Of a DNA stretch of 64,000 bases, positions 31,985 to 46,400 are shown piece by piece. The stretch is taken from contig NC_049997.1 of the NCBI RefSeq assembly GCF_000003815.2, positions 16,293,189 through 16,357,188 of the forward strand, read 5' to 3'. The DNA is from Branchiostoma floridae. Lineage: Eukaryota; Chordata; Leptocardii; Amphioxiformes; Branchiostomatidae. Under the pieces are notes generated by a model, which saw only the letters and a program-made list of their open reading frames with translations, made no database searches and was not told the origin of the DNA. The position numbers and the translations under genes were made by a program. Numbering within the stretch: position 1 is the stretch's first letter; the number at the start of each line of letters is the position of its first letter.

Positions 31985-34900
31985 CCTGGTCAAATTCGTT
32001 GTCGGTAAAATTATTCGTGAAAAGTAATTTGTCGCTTTGATTCTAAATGTGCTTGACGCGTTATCCTGAATTCGTCGCCGGTAGTCGAACGCCACTTAAT
32101 TGCACCAGAAACTGGAAATTTCAATAGTCTAAAGAGCTCTAAACGGACTGCCCGGTTGTGTCATGTCCGTAGACTAGTTTTGCAACCTCCTCGATGAATG
32201 GATCAATCCAAGGAGGTTAAATGAACCTCCTTGATCAATCCAATGAACCTCTCGTAAATCCTTCCCTCCATACAGACCCTTCAATGATGTCATGTTACAA
32301 CATCCTTCCTTGGTGACAGCTTAGCCTGATGCTGTCTGTTGTTTTATCGGTCGGGTATTGACCAATCAGAGCACTGAGTTAATTATGCCACTGATGAGTG
32401 ACGTCATCTGCCTAGAGGCATATTGTTTGTGGACCTGGTTTTCGGAAGGTTCTACTTTCCATCACAGGAGGCGCAAATTGAGAAATTTACTTGCCGTGAA
32501 TATGGTGATGAAATTCTCATATATAGCTAAGGAATAAATGTATTTTGCTTCTTCTATTACCTTTTTCTAAATTATCCGAAAGGCCCAGATGTGAACCAAA
32601 TATAAGATGATCTTTTTTAAAAGAAAAATACTAACGTTATCCTCCCTTCGAAAGCAAGTGTATTATCCTGGGTCATAGCAAAGTGAGGAAGGGAAATCCC
32701 CGACAACCACAGATTTGGATTGTGACATTGCAGCAACTTCTCTGCGCAATAGGGAATTTGTCCGAATAAAAACAGAAAGTAAGAAGTAAGGCGTGTATCC
32801 ACGAGTTCTTCGAACAGAAGAGGAGGATTATATAAAGGTAAGTGTACGTTCTCCAAAAATTATAATTTGGGGAGGGGGGCGAAGTAGGATACGTTTTTTT
32901 CGTTGCCATCTTCAATTCTAAAAGGATGTGACACGTCTTGGAGGAAGTGAATTGATGAAAAAGTATACCGTGATGATTTTCTTTTGTAATTTGTGACCAA
33001 TAATCCAAATCGTTGTAGAAGGATAAAGAATTTTCGCCCAATCTGGACATGGCAAATTTGGCTAACCCTAATTCCAATTAAAAAACTAGGCGGAAGTCTT
33101 GAACTGAAGTAGGCAATTTTCAATGATTTCAAATTTAGTATAGTTGGTGTCATTTCTAATCGTAACATCAGTCGTAACAGGGTCATATAAACATTGTTAT
33201 ATAACCATGAGTCACCAGAGTCCTATGTTCTGACATATGTGTTGTTTGCAAGAGGGTTTGATACCATGATGATACTGCCAGATACCCTGTTTAAAAAGCA
33301 AAATGCCCCCCAAAGCACACACACACACACCAAAACAGAGTCAGCAATGTCTTGAACACCTACAAACCTTAACTTAGGTGTTTCTACTGTTGCTGTGTTT
33401 ACCCAAGTAGATTTCACATCGGTGAAGCATGCATGATGTTATGCAAGGACACATTATATCTTACATAACGTCCTTGGTTATAAATACATCATATCTAGTC
33501 AAAAAAACATGTTTTCTACAAAGTGTCATTTTAAAAATACAAATCTCCCCAAATGGTTACAATATGGTGCTACCAAACAGTCTAGTAGTATGCCACTGTG
33601 ACACATTGACTGTGAAATAGTCTAATGTATATGCCACAGTTTCACTACGTCACAGGTTCATATTTTGCAGGTATTTTGGAAGAGAAGTAGGATTAGGATT
33701 TCACAATGTACATTTCACAATCACATGCACTCATTCTGATTAAAACCAAGTCTTTTGTTACGTGAACCATGTAGATTTTGTTTGTTGAGATTGTTTGAAT
33801 TGGGTTGAAATTCAACCCAGCCGCACACCCCATTTTTCCCTGAAGGGCCCTTTACAGTCAAAACATTCTCGTGAAAGCAACAGCCTTGAGTTTCAAGGAT
33901 ACAAAAAAATGCAGCTAATATCAATGTCTGCTTACCTGACAAGTTTCACACAATTGGGCAAAGCAATGTATTGACAAGGACTGTGTACCAGTACCTAGAA
34001 CATTTTCTTGTGCAAGAACAGATACAGGTACAGGACTTGCAACATATTTTCTACTTTCTAATGTTGTCAGGTCTGTTTCTTAGACTTGTCTGACTTGCTT
34101 ATTGGGATGGAAAATGAAAAAGAAAAATCTGACTTGAAAATTTTTTTCTGAGCTGTGTTGTTATTGTTAACTTAAACTTAAAGGTCCATCGATGAAGGTT
34201 AGACATCCAGGTAACAAGATACGCCAAAAAGCAGTTACTCAGGCAACTGGATATGGTTTTGGAAACAGTCAGACGTTTCAGATAGCATCCACTATTTTTT
34301 GGTCATTAAATAACAGACTGAGAATGACAGATTAACAACGAAAATTAACAACATGGCCTTTCAAACAGTGAGTGGAATGAAAGAAAATTACTAGTAAAGC
34401 TGAAGACAGGTCTGCAGTATTGTCTTTATTTAGATTGTTCAGGCACAGGTACACTAGACACTGAGGTCTCAACCTATACCAGTACAATTTTACAGGTAAA
34501 GGTGTACTAGTACAGGTACACAGCCCTAGCCATGACACCTGGTTCACAATACTACATCGTCTGTCGCATGCTGAATTTGATAACACCAGTATACAATGAA
34601 ACACTTGAATACAAACTGTGGCCCCCTTAGGCAATCAAAATCCCCAACTGTTGCGGGACTTTTCTTAAGGTCACACATGTTATAAACTTGACCAACAGCT
34701 GTTAGGTTTTCCACATTACAGTGTTTAGAACATACAGTGCAGCTAGACAATATATACATGAAAGGACATTTCTATGGTGTTGTATTGGTTTATTGATCAT
34801 TAATCACATTTTGCTTGAAGTGAAGCATTAGGTGAAAAATGCCACATAATACAGGTAAAGCTACTAGTACCAACATTAAAGCAGCTACAACAGTAATTGT

Positions 34901-36474
34901 AATACTAGCATTATATGTAAGCACACCTCTATTATATTATCTATATAATCATTGGCATCATGACATGTATGATATTGATATTGATATTTTGTATACTAGC
35001 ACATCTTAAAATTGTATACTAGTATCATGTTGGGTCCCTCCTATTCTCAAATGCTGCCTAGCTATACTATATGTACCATTTATTGCTGTTTTGCAAGCTG
35101 AATATGATAGAAATAGATAATTGGAATTAAAAAAAAATATGTGATATAAACATGCACGTCATGCTATATGAGGAAGATAAGCACTATAGATATCTATTAT
35201 ATATATGTGCACTTGGCCTTTTTTGGCCTATATATCCTAAACCTAAACTCTCAACATCTCTACCTTTTGCTTACTAGTAGGAGGAATAGATTGGTACAAC
35301 AAACTGTGTCAGTCTGTTAACCTGTATGCCTTTTCAAATTTTTATTTGATGCTGTATTTTCTTGTTCCATATGTGTATCTAAGCGTAGAGACTGGATTTC
35401 AAATATTGTGTCAAATACTCAACGTTTGTTTTCTGTCAGCTATCAAGGCCTGCCAATGTTAGCTGCAAACAAACTGATGCAAACATTTAATCATTTGGCT
35501 TCGCATGATCTACACTACACAGAAATGTTGCCTGCAGCTGATATTTGGTGTTTTATGTACTAGTATACATAGAAAAAAAAGTATTCGTTGATAAAGATTT
35601 CATACCTCCTTCAACTTCAACCTAATGCTGAAAACTCACCTCACATTTGTGTTGAACAAAGGTATAAAATCTTTATCATTGATTGTGCCAACACAGATGA
35701 GGTTTCACGGTAATAAAATGTATTCTCAACTTGAAAGTTTGTCTTTGTTGGTAGAATTCCTTTTGAATAAAAAAAAACAACAAAACTGTGTGGACATAAC
35801 TAAAACATGGACACTGCAAGAGTCTTGGACACAGAATTTTTTGCAAGAGAAATAAAAGAAGCCATCATATCATATGTTCTATCTGCATAATTTGACGTCA
35901 CAAAAACAGTGGATTGCTTATTCATTGACAAAGACTAGAGTTGAGTTGTTGAAATTTTGAGTAAGTTCAAGTTTTTGTTGGAAAATGTAATTTTACTTTG
36001 ACAAAAAATATATTACATGGTCAACATGCAAAATAACAGAATACAATTGCAAGGATGTTTTATAAGAAATGGCTTCTAAAATATTGCATGCGATACAGTA
36101 TCATATTTTTGATAAAACATTATTTCTGTGTGGGCATATTAATGTACAAGTACAATTCATATAAAAAGTAGAACAATGTTCTATCTGTATTGCCAGAGGT
36201 ATATGATGACACTGTGAATACACATAGACAAAAGACAGGTTACAACATATACCGGTAATGTGTGTGCACTGTTTTAACTCTGTATTAAAGTATACAGTTA
36301 CACGTCTCTGTTACAGTCAAAGGTAGGTCAACTGTTCCATTTGCTATGTAAACTGGAGCTGGGAATTTCCCAAGCAGCTTAATCCTAATCCGAATTCCCG
36401 ATTGTGCCAGTTACTGACTGAGTAACCGTTGAGTAAAAGACATGGTTTGTGATCAGATATGAACATGTAGAACA

Positions 36475-36760
36475 AGCTGACGTAATGGTTAGGGTGTATG
36501 ACCATTAACCCAGAGGTCCATGGTTCATGCACCCTGACATGCCATTTATATTGTATCCTTGGAGAAGGCTCTTTACATGACTTTTATTACTCCACCCAGG
36601 AATAACAATGAGTGCCACACTTCGGTTGTGGAGGTAAATGGCTGTAGAAGGAGAGGGATGGGCTCTGCTTTCCAATACCATGCCCTAGACACAGTGTCCG
36701 GTAACACCCCACTGCCTCTATGACCTCACAAAGCCTATAGGACTGTACCTTTACCTTAAC
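36475..36760 (+). mobile_element. tRNA-derived SINE
   Basis: The head has aatggttagg and a degenerate B box (ggttcatgcaccc). The body phrases match the family: ccttggagaaggctc, ctccacccagg, agagggatgggctctgc, cctagacacagtg and tgtacctttacctt. Confidence 0.75.
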
Positions 36761-37178
36761 CTAAATATCAACCTTTTAGAATAATGACGTAGATAGTACA
36801 TTAGTGAGTGAGTGAGTCGTACATGAGGCAGCAGCCTTTTGTTGGCATAGAGTAATTGCTAACATCATCCCTATACATATATTTTGCTTGGTGTTTAATA
36901 AAATTTACTTCATACTTCTTAGTAATAAATGACTTTATTACTGTAACATATCAAGCTAGTTTACACTATTACTGGAAATCAAAAGCTAGTTTTGTTTTCT
37001 GACTCTACAAAAAGATGTTGTTAAAAGTTGCTATAGGTTGCTTGTATGTATTTACAATGTGCTGCTATTTGTTTGGTGGTGGCTTCTTTGGTCATTATGT
37101 ATCCAAATCCAAACCTCTTTGATGTATTTCATTTTTTTCTAAAAAGTACTGCTTTGTCAGTTTGTGGTGAGTAGTTAA

Positions 37179-37469
37179 ATGATAAGGAAGGGAGCACCCA
37201 TCATATCCTTACTAGTAGTGGTTATCACATTACAGAAGTCCTCCGTTTGGGGTCAGCTTTCTGTTGTCTTGGACCTCGTAGATCTGGTAGGCCAGTTCCC
37301 TCGTGACAGCGCCTCCTATCGATGTAACTATACATTGCAACTAAGTGTAGCCACAAGACAGTGTGGATATGTGTGGATACCAAAATATCATCTCACCGGC
37401 TGTAGCAGGACGAATATCGTCCCTTTGTTGTACTCAGATAGCAATCTATATATTTATTACAGGTACTAA
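37179..37469 (+). CDS. Weak candidate exon with a signal-peptide-like start
   Basis: A 96-codon frame opens with a basic MIRK, a hydrophobic APIISLLVVVITL and a polar QKSSVWGQ, which is shaped like a secretion signal. The rest has three cysteines and no domain I recognise, and a donor-like cag/gtacta lies near its end. No partner exon was found. It may be chance. Confidence 0.15.
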   Translation: MIRKGAPIISLLVVVITLQKSSVWGQLSVVLDLVDLVGQFPRDSASYRCNYTLQLSVATRQCGYVWIPKYHLTGCSRTNIVPLLYSDSNLYIYYRY

Positions 37470-38616
37470 AATGTTGCCAAAATAAAATCTTTTACCCGGG
37501 ATTTCAACGGCTCGCTCCCCTCACCGGTAGACACCACTACTATCCCCCCGACCCAACCTCTGCTTGGAGAATACATCAGGTGTAAGTTGCGAAATATGGT
37601 TGCTCTTGACGTCATGCTTCACAACTAAGCCATGTTTTATCATGTACTTCAAACCCTTTTAATAATTAATGCCCTTGCCACCCTGCAATTGTAGTGCGCA
37701 GGTGTAGTATTGGGCGGGCGTACTGACCAAAATGAATTCAAGCATACCAAAAATAATCATTGTACCGTGCAGTTTCAGTCGGTCTAACGTCTACGTATGC
37801 CATGCATTTTTTTCACGAAACGTTTTGCACAATAAATAAATGCTGGTAGACGCCTACCCTCCGTCTCTTTGGAGAATATGTTCGTGCGGCGGTCACGAAT
37901 ATTTATCACGAAGATAGATCATCCTTTTAGATAGTATATCTTAGCCTTGAGTCCAGTCTTGTTCGCTTTGGTCGGCTCCCGAATGTCGCGACCTTGCAGG
38001 ATAGCGACCCTCGGGAGCGGACCAAATTCAACAAGGCTGGACTCCAGGCTAGAACTATCTTCCTAAGACTTACGTGGACTTAGAGACTCCCGTGTCCACC
38101 TGCTGCCTGAAAAAAAGGAAGATCCGACCTTCCTGTTGACGTGTAAAGGTACAGGTGTGTCGTTGCTGCATTGGATAAGCCTCACGTGTGAGTTCAGCGA
38201 CCTCGTAGACATACCGGAACATCAACTGTCTTCAAAACAGACAGATAGTGTCAAAGGACACGTTGCTGGCCGCCATTGGAGAGGGAAAAGGGAGGCCGAT
38301 TCTGCCAGAAAACATGGTCTATACGTCGTCGACTTTCGTCAGCTGGGAATATGCCCTATTCCAGGATTATGGTGCCTTCAGTAAGAAAGAAGTTTCTTGT
38401 ATTCTTCCAGTGTCAGTCATGCCACGTTCGCCACTGTAAGAAAGTTTGAAACGGAGCTGTGTTTGAAGGTTGTGTATTCCGTGACGTTACCTTTGGGACC
38501 CAACAAAGCAGGGAGTGGGGGCTTTTTTATTTGTTTTTGAATTGGTGTCATGTGACGCAACCGAACGTGTCGTTGCGCCACAAAGAATGAGTCAGAAGTT
38601 TGCAGCACTTCATGTA

Positions 38617-38639
38617 CCACCACCACCACCACCACCACA
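38617..38639. repeat. (CAC)n microsatellite
   Basis: Perfect ACC/CAC run of about 7-8 units. Confidence 0.9.
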
Positions 38640-39841
38640 GTACTTCGGCTTATAATGTAAGACGGTAATCATTTGATTTACTTACCGTAAGTTGAAAGAG
38701 TTGTTTTTACTAACTACATATGTAGAAGCTTGATCATTTTTGGTTGTGTAGCCTAGGGACGTTCCACATTCCTATAGATAAAGTTTCGTGAGAGTTTTGC
38801 TGTGGAACGCACTACGTATAAGATGTCCGACAGAGCGGAACGTCTGTCAACTTGTCACATTTACCAGCCTTATGGGCCATTCGAATAACCTTTTAAGAGT
38901 AACTGTTGTAATTTACCTCACTTAGTCGCCCTAATCGACGACATGCTTGGTAGTCGATTTGGTGCTACCTCCCCCAGCATGAACTACCTACCTCTCCCAG
39001 GATGTGGTTTGCTTCAGAAATGTTTGCGACAAGGAAGTTTTAGAATGTTGACACCAACTTCCTGATGGTAAAGTAAATCTTGAAAGGGGGAGTATTTATG
39101 AAATACATGTGTTACTCGATTCTGTAGTTCCTGAATTTGATGCTTTTTGAAGTTATACTTATGAGGTTTCAAACTTGTTGGACTTTGGATATATGTACGT
39201 GGCTGTACTTTTATTCTCAATCTTTGCAGCGGGACAGGCTACAAAGAAACCATAAAGTTATCCCCGACGTAAAAATGCGAGATGTCTATGTTTAAGTGAG
39301 TTCTGTGTCGTTGAAAACTTTCCGAGCGTTTCTGGAAAAACTTAAACAAGCTTAGACATGACTCACGACGTTCTAAATCAGTGGATCATGGAAAGTCCCA
39401 GCTACGTGTGGTTCTAACCGCCCCGCCTGTATATCCGGTGACCTTTGTACATAGAAAAGGTTTTGTGTATGGTTAACTAGACATAATGCCTGTACACAAA
39501 GGCAGCCATGTCGTCATATCAGGTAACCGAGTGCCAATGGTCAACAGACGTAAACGCGGGCGGATGTATTGAATGTTGACTTAAGACTTTGTGGTCGATA
39601 AGACACACACAGAAGGTACGTGTCTTTGCGCACAGCGAAAAAAAATGCGGCTGATCAAGGAGGTTCTTCGGCTGATCGATGATTATGATCGCAATACGCC
39701 GGTTCATGGTTGAATGCGCATGCTTGATTTTAAAAGTAAAGAACCCTAACGTGTAAGCTGTTCATGGCTAGAACATGCTTTATCCATGTCCAGATGTTTA
39801 TGTCTAAGAGACTTTCAACGTTGGCATATTACCCACAATGC

Positions 39842-39941
39842 NNNNNNNNNNNNNNNNNNNNNNNNNNNNNNNNNNNNNNNNNNNNNNNNNNNNNNNNNNN
39901 NNNNNNNNNNNNNNNNNNNNNNNNNNNNNNNNNNNNNNNNN
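39842..39941. other. Assembly gap
   Basis: Exactly 100 N, a conventional placeholder for a gap of unknown size, so distances across it are not reliable. It lies about 550 bp before the first identified exon of the TBK1-like gene and could hide promoter or 5' UTR sequence. Confidence 0.99.
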
Positions 39942-40490
39942 TCGCTGCCTTATTTTCCCAACCGTTTTACCACAAGCTTTATAGGCGCCGTAAAAGCCTT
40001 CATGCAGAATAGTTTATTGGCACTATAATATCGCCAACGTGACGCTCACAAAGTCTCCATACACATATAAAAACTGGTGTAGAACAATCGGGCTGTTCCA
40101 TTTTGCAGATAGGTAGGAAATGGCTCGAAAGTTCGAAAGCACCACTGATGAACAATGTAATATTGATACAGCAGTTCGTGCCCACAGGTAGACACTCATT
40201 GTCTTGTGACCAGTGTTTTCATGAATAATTTAACACGCTAAATCGGTCTTCGCGTCTGCCCTAGGGCAGGACAGGTGAGTAGAATAACAGCTTTCTTTCG
40301 GCCTTAAGCGTTTTACGTATATGAAGTAGTCTTACAAGTTCTGACTCGTTCTATCAACAACACCGGTACCGTGCAGCAGTGTTTGAGAAGTGATAGGGTA
40401 GTTGTAGAAGAAGTGTATTTGTGTTTCGTGTGTTCCGTTAAGATATGCATTGTTGCAATTCAATGTTTCCCCTTTTTTCTGTACTTACAG

Positions 40491-43400
40491 GTGTCTCTGC
40501 ACTAATTAGGACAAAATGATGCAGACAGTGGTCCAGATGAGAAGTACACCACACTATGTCTGGTCAACTGCAGACGTTTTGGGGCAGGGGGCAACAGGGA
40601 GTGTGTTTAAAGGCCGACATAAGGTACGTATGGCTATGGGGAGTAGATATGTAAATGTTTACATCGAATATGAAAACTGCATAAGAAATATATCATTAAC
40701 ATATTTGTCGAGAATTGTCACCAGAAACTACCAGGGCACATACGATAGTAACTATACAAGTAGCCACATAGTCTATTCAGAAAACAAACTGGAGAAAGAT
40801 GAAGACGTTGTTAGAACCATAGTTCGTATTGTAAAACATTATTCAGTGGCCTTGCAATTTTACCTACTAGGAAACCACAGTCTCGACGCTGAAAGGGTTT
40901 CAATTGGAAGTTCTTATATTGGTTTCGTATATGTATATATGTCAAAATGTATATGAATTCCGAAACGAAACGCCACGGAGTGTTTTATTGATATCATAAT
41001 ATGCATTGATATAGCATGTCGCTCACCACCCGGAAGTGTACACAACGCTAGAGCCAGTCTGTTATTGTTGCGCGACCTCAGAGGTAACAGGGAATAAAAA
41101 AATAATGGGGGTTCCCACAATTTTTAAAAGTTAAAACAGAACGTCGACATCTGAGATCAAATTCGATGTATGAAAGCAGAAGGGGGATATTGGGTTTCCT
41201 TGTGAAAGTGGCGTATATGAATTGGCCTTGTTCCGCTTTACAGCGTATTTGAACAAAGGATTCGGTTACTCTGTTTGGTTTAACTCGTAATCCGTGACCT
41301 TAACTGACACAAAAAACGTACACTCGTCCCAGCTGCAACCTATTAAAATTGTTGTGAGTACTGTAGGCACGTAGTTTTTTTTTGCGAAAGTGACGTCAGC
41401 AGTGGGTCAAAGTTCGTCGGAAGTCGGTACCTTTCCCCGGTAGGGAGAAAGTTGGTGTGCGCTGATGTAGATGAAGTAGCTGACCTCCTCCACTTCTAGT
41501 TTGTTTATTCAGATCTCCATTAGACTTTCAGGAAAAATCGATTCTTCCTGGGGTACAAGTACAAGTACAAGTGCATTCTCACAATTATGAAAATAGTGTT
41601 TAAGTTGAGTGAACCTTTTTTTCTTCAGAAAACCGGCGACCTATGTGCAATAAAGACCTTCAACCAGATGAGCTTCATGAGACCTGTGGATGTACAGATG
41701 AGGGAGTTCGAGATGGTTCTCAAGCTGAAGCATCGGAACATCGTCAAACTTCTGGACATTGAAGAAGAGGTAAAACTAAATAACTCAACGCCAGATGCAC
41801 GATACAAATGTGGATGAAAACAATAATACACAAGTTCAAAAACATTTGTGTTATTCTCTGCGTTGAAACTCTTGCATGGCATCAATGGACAACTAGTCGT
41901 ACATTTGTGCCTCAATAGATGACCGTAAAACTCATTATGGGATTGACTGCAACATTACAAACAGTAGTTTACATCAACTTTACCGTTGGAAGATCATGTT
42001 TATAATCACAATAAACAGCTCTCAGATACAAATAGGTGTAGCACTCTGTAGCGGAAGTATGGTTGTGACTTTGATTACATATCTTAACCTCTTTGTTGAT
42101 ACATCGCTTTGTGGAAGTGTATGTCCGACGACAGAACGATGTATAGCATTCTATTCTAATCTATTTATTGAAAGCTACCACATTTGATGGAGAATTGTCA
42201 CAGGAATAAGTTTATTTTCTCTATTTTTCACAGCCAAGTACAAGACAAAAAGTCATAGTGATGGAGATATGTACAGGTGGTAGTTTGTACACTATTCTTG
42301 ATGAACCAGAAAATGCGTACGGTCTACATGAAGAGGAGTTCAAACTAGTGATGAAAGATGTTGGTAAGTAATCTATAGAGAAAATAATTTCAAGATAGTT
42401 GAAAATATAAATCTTATGATCGTAGGAAACACAAGAAAATGATAATATGAAGAATTGCGTATTATTAGTATATGAATTTCCGAAAATCAATTGGAGTTTT
42501 GTGTACTGTCATTTTCTAGGATAAGATAAATAAAAATTGTAACTTTTCTCAGAGATAAAATCTCCCTTTTTGTATATTTAGCGGCTGGAATGAATTACCT
42601 GCGGGAAAAGGGAATCGTTCACCGCGACCTGAAACCAGGAAATATCATGCGGTGTATTGGTAAGTCATGTTTGTAGCATTTTCTTACGTTTTATCACAAT
42701 TTTTCTTTTAAAAACTATATTACATTTAAAGAAATCATAATTCTCCAATTCAGAATATTGTACCTGATGGAATTTTTTAAGAAATCGCTGTCCTATTCAG
42801 CTGACTAACCTAATCGCTCTAGACCCGTAACGTTATGCACTTGTGACGTCAGCAATAGGTAAAAGGTCAATGTAAGTCGATATCGCCCCCTCCCAGTTAA
42901 GACAAGGCCGGGGTGCGGCCTGATGTAGATAGATGGTTTCTTTTGCAGTTCTCACCACGCTCCTTTTATCGACACTTTACAGGTGAAGACAGCCTATCCA
43001 TCTACAAACTGACAGACTTCGGTGCTGCAAGAGAACTGGATGACGAGGAGCAATTTATGTCACTATATGGAACTGAGGAATATTTGGTAATGAGATAAGA
43101 TGCGGCATCATTAACGAGCGTTTGAACAGAGCAATCCTTACCTGATGCTTAGCTTACCTACCTACCTAGTCCCTTGACCTCCAGGTCGTTGGGGGGACAA
43201 GGTAGATATGAAGATCGAGAGTTGCCTCCAGGTTCGTCTTTCCCTAGCCAGGGATGATCCTTTATGATGCTTAGCTTAAAAGGATTTCAAAAATGTCCAC
43301 GGGAAATTGATTTAACGGACTACAAATGTCTGATTTATCGGAGCCCTGGACATTCTAAGCAAGCTTCTGCAAAATTTTATATTTTGAATGCTCAGACTCC

Positions 43401-46400
43401 TAAGTGCCCCCTTAAGCTTTGAATAAGTTGGTCGTCTAGAGGGGGGTGGGGGTGGCGCCACACCTGTTTAATTTCTATATGAAACATGAAAAAACGACCA
43501 GGCGATTGTTATAAAAATAGTTGAGTATGAAATGTCCGTATAAATGGGCGTACACATTTTGGAAACGGAGTTATTAGCCCGAGAGCAATTGAAGGATGAA
43601 GCGATTCGTACTGGTGGGAGAAACCGGACCTGGAAAGTCTAGTCCCAACAAATCATTCAAATCAACTGAGTATAGCTGAAGGAATTCAAGGTTAATAACC
43701 AACGTGTTTCCGAACGTAAAACGTATTTACAATACAGAATCTTTACAAGAGCAGAAGTCATAAAACTATTGTTATCATAGCATACACTTTTGTCAATTTA
43801 GGCGAAATCTCAGTGCACTTGGGGCACCGGTGCGGCACTGTGGGGTTCGTTCACTGCGGCACTGTTGTGTTATTCTCGCAGATTTTTTTTTGGACAATTT
43901 AGATATTATGAAATGCGTAAAAGTATGACTTAGAAGACAACAAAATGCAAAAAAACGTAAGAAAATTCGTTTTTATCCCTAAAATTTGTTGTGTAAACTT
44001 TCAAACCCCGCAGTGCCGCACTGGTACCCAAGGTGCAATGAGATACCACGTTTAGCGAGCTTTTCACACTTTGATTTATGACCCACCGTGTTAGCACATT
44101 GGTAACTGATATATGTGTCCGTTGGTCTCCGTCTGTCAATATTGACCATGGTAAAAACCCTAATTCACACCCAGTGCTGGTTTTGGCGATACAGTCCTAT
44201 TCAAACAACATAACTCAAAGTGTAAGCCCTCCGCCAGTGAGCCCTCCAGGGGTACCGAACGTACCCATTCAGCTTGATACCAGTGGCCCACTAGCCGAAC
44301 CAGTTATAGACAACATTCCCTCTTTCCCAGAACGGCTAAAGAGTGGAACAGACTGCCAGCATGCAGAAGTAGCTCTCAGTCCCACTACTGACGACTTCAA
44401 GTTACAGATATAGTTCCTCCCCACCCGTCCCTCCGTAACCGCTATTACACCCCATTTTTGTCCTCACTCAACCTCGCAGTAGATTCTTACAGAATGTATC
44501 GGCAACGTAGTCTTTACCAAGCTGGAGGCTGCCTACATACCGAATATCATGGAAATTCACCATCGATTTGTTTTGTTGTCCTCTTTGAAATTTTCAAAAA
44601 CATCCCTGCAATTCCAGAAAAAACTGCCAGGGGTCCCCAACCTACATTATTTCTTCCTTGCCCAAAAAGCTATCTGTCGTCAAAAATCAAGACCATAACA
44701 CGTCCATGGCAAAATATACAGAAATCGGAATATCTAATGCAGTACCAAGGTCACACACCAGGGAGCCCGAATTAGACCTCGGCCCTCGTCCTCCGAATTA
44801 ACCCTATCATCACAATCAATTCAGATTTTTTAAGATTTTTCAGTTTTTACCCAGAGACACAGACACACCGTAAACAATACCTCCATTTGTCATGGAGGTA
44901 AAATACAGCGAACAAAGAGCATAGCACTGACAACTGGGTTGATACAAATTGTTTCTTACCTATTGTAATGGCTTTTTTTAGCACCCAGACATGTACGAGA
45001 GAGCTGTATTGAGGAGACCCATGGGAAAGTCATTTAAAGCTACAGTTGACCTCTGGTCCATCGGCGTGACCTTCTATCACGTGGCAACAGGCAGTCTCCC
45101 CTTCAGACCTTACGGAGGCGCACGGAGAAACAAGGAAGTCATGTAAGTAGTCTTATCAAATCACGTTGGAAGTTGGTAAAACGAGTTTATACTTAAAAAA
45201 AAACGAATCATGCTCGAAAGTAGAACGAAATTATTATAGTTAAAACTGGTGCATACACTTTTTATTGACGTCGAAGTGGTTTGGGGGTTTGGCCCAGAAT
45301 CCATAGTTCCTTGGTTCGATTCCCCTGATATGCCGCCGATTTTGTGCCCTTGGCAAAGGCACTGGGCCTGACTCCTTCTGGGGACGTAAAAGGTGATAGA
45401 AGGAGAGTGTCCAATTCCATGTCCAAGACATGGTGGATTACAACCCACCTTCTGTTACTTGAGCCTTAAAACCGTTCTAAAATTGCGTTTTTTTTATTTC
45501 GTATGTAAAATTTAGTCCTTTGGATAATGGCAGGTAGAATCATCAAAATTCTTCGTAATATAGTTGTGTTGAATCGCTACAAAAGTATATTTCGACAAAA
45601 AAAGTAAAAACATTCTTAATAGCAGATTTATCTTTAAGGAAATGATTAACACATTTAACAAAATTACTGCTGGATTTTGATTTTAGGTTCAAAATCACAA
45701 CCGAAAAACCGTCCGGTGCCATATCTGGGATCCAGCACACCGAAGACGGTAGATTGGAGTGGAGCAGGGCGTTACCAAAAACGTGTCTCCTTTCAAGGTA
45801 GGTGTTTTTCGTCATTTTATCAACCGTAACTGTATCAAGGCAGAGTGCTTGAAACTCCTTAGCACAAAGTACAGTAGGGGCATCAGCATTTGATAGCATT
45901 AAACAACGCTTGCCGTTAGACGTGCAAACAGTTTTTTATACTCATTTACCTCAAGAGTTTGTCTAAGGTTTTACGAAATGATTTGGAACAAAATTTATAC
46001 CGAAGGACAATTATACCTGCTATACAGATACAGACATCGCTTTGAAATCGTCCCCATATCTGCCTCATCAAAGGTGTCACGAAGCGAACAACTGTAGTCT
46101 TGTAGACAAGTTGTCCGATATATACATGCCATAGAAAGTATATATTATCTAGTATTGAGAAACCATCCTTTACTTGGTTGTTCTTAGGGGATTCAAAGAC
46201 CTTCTGACACCGCTATTGGCTGGAATCTTGGAGTGTGACTCTATGAAGATGTGGACTTTCGAAATGTTCTTTGAAGAAGTCACGAAGATCCTGAACATGG
46301 ACATCATTCACATCTTCAACATCTCAACAGCAACTTCGCTTAGAGTCTATGTCAACCCAACAGATACGTAAGTGTGTTATACGTATGTATTTTGTAAAAA

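Larger units (their letters stand above)
30585..40490. other. Intergenic region between epimerase and TBK1-like gene
   Basis: No firm gene is supported across about 9.9 kb. It holds a MITE (31831-31984), a SINE (36475-36760), a dispersed repeat (34190-34300), microsatellites, the assembly gap, and two weak coding-like pieces at 37179-37469 and 38250-38440. The TBK1-like promoter and first non-coding exon should lie near its right end or across the gap. Confidence 0.5.

Noticed and set aside
32617-33186. Overlapping minus-strand frames of 79-134 codons
   Set aside because: No motif, no splice context and AT-rich composition; could be a decayed element but not supportable.
40624-40956. Continuation of the first kinase exon frame past 40623
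   Set aside because: The sequence after gtacgt loses kinase similarity, and the next exon at 41629 continues the kinase domain exactly.
44078-44775. Two consecutive plus-strand frames in a kinase intron
   Set aside because: Contain a frameshifted LINE reverse-transcriptase ending; interpreted as a dead element, not an alternative exon.
45314-45324. Possible tRNA gene at a perfect B box
   Set aside because: The downstream SINE body and missing stems show a SINE copy.
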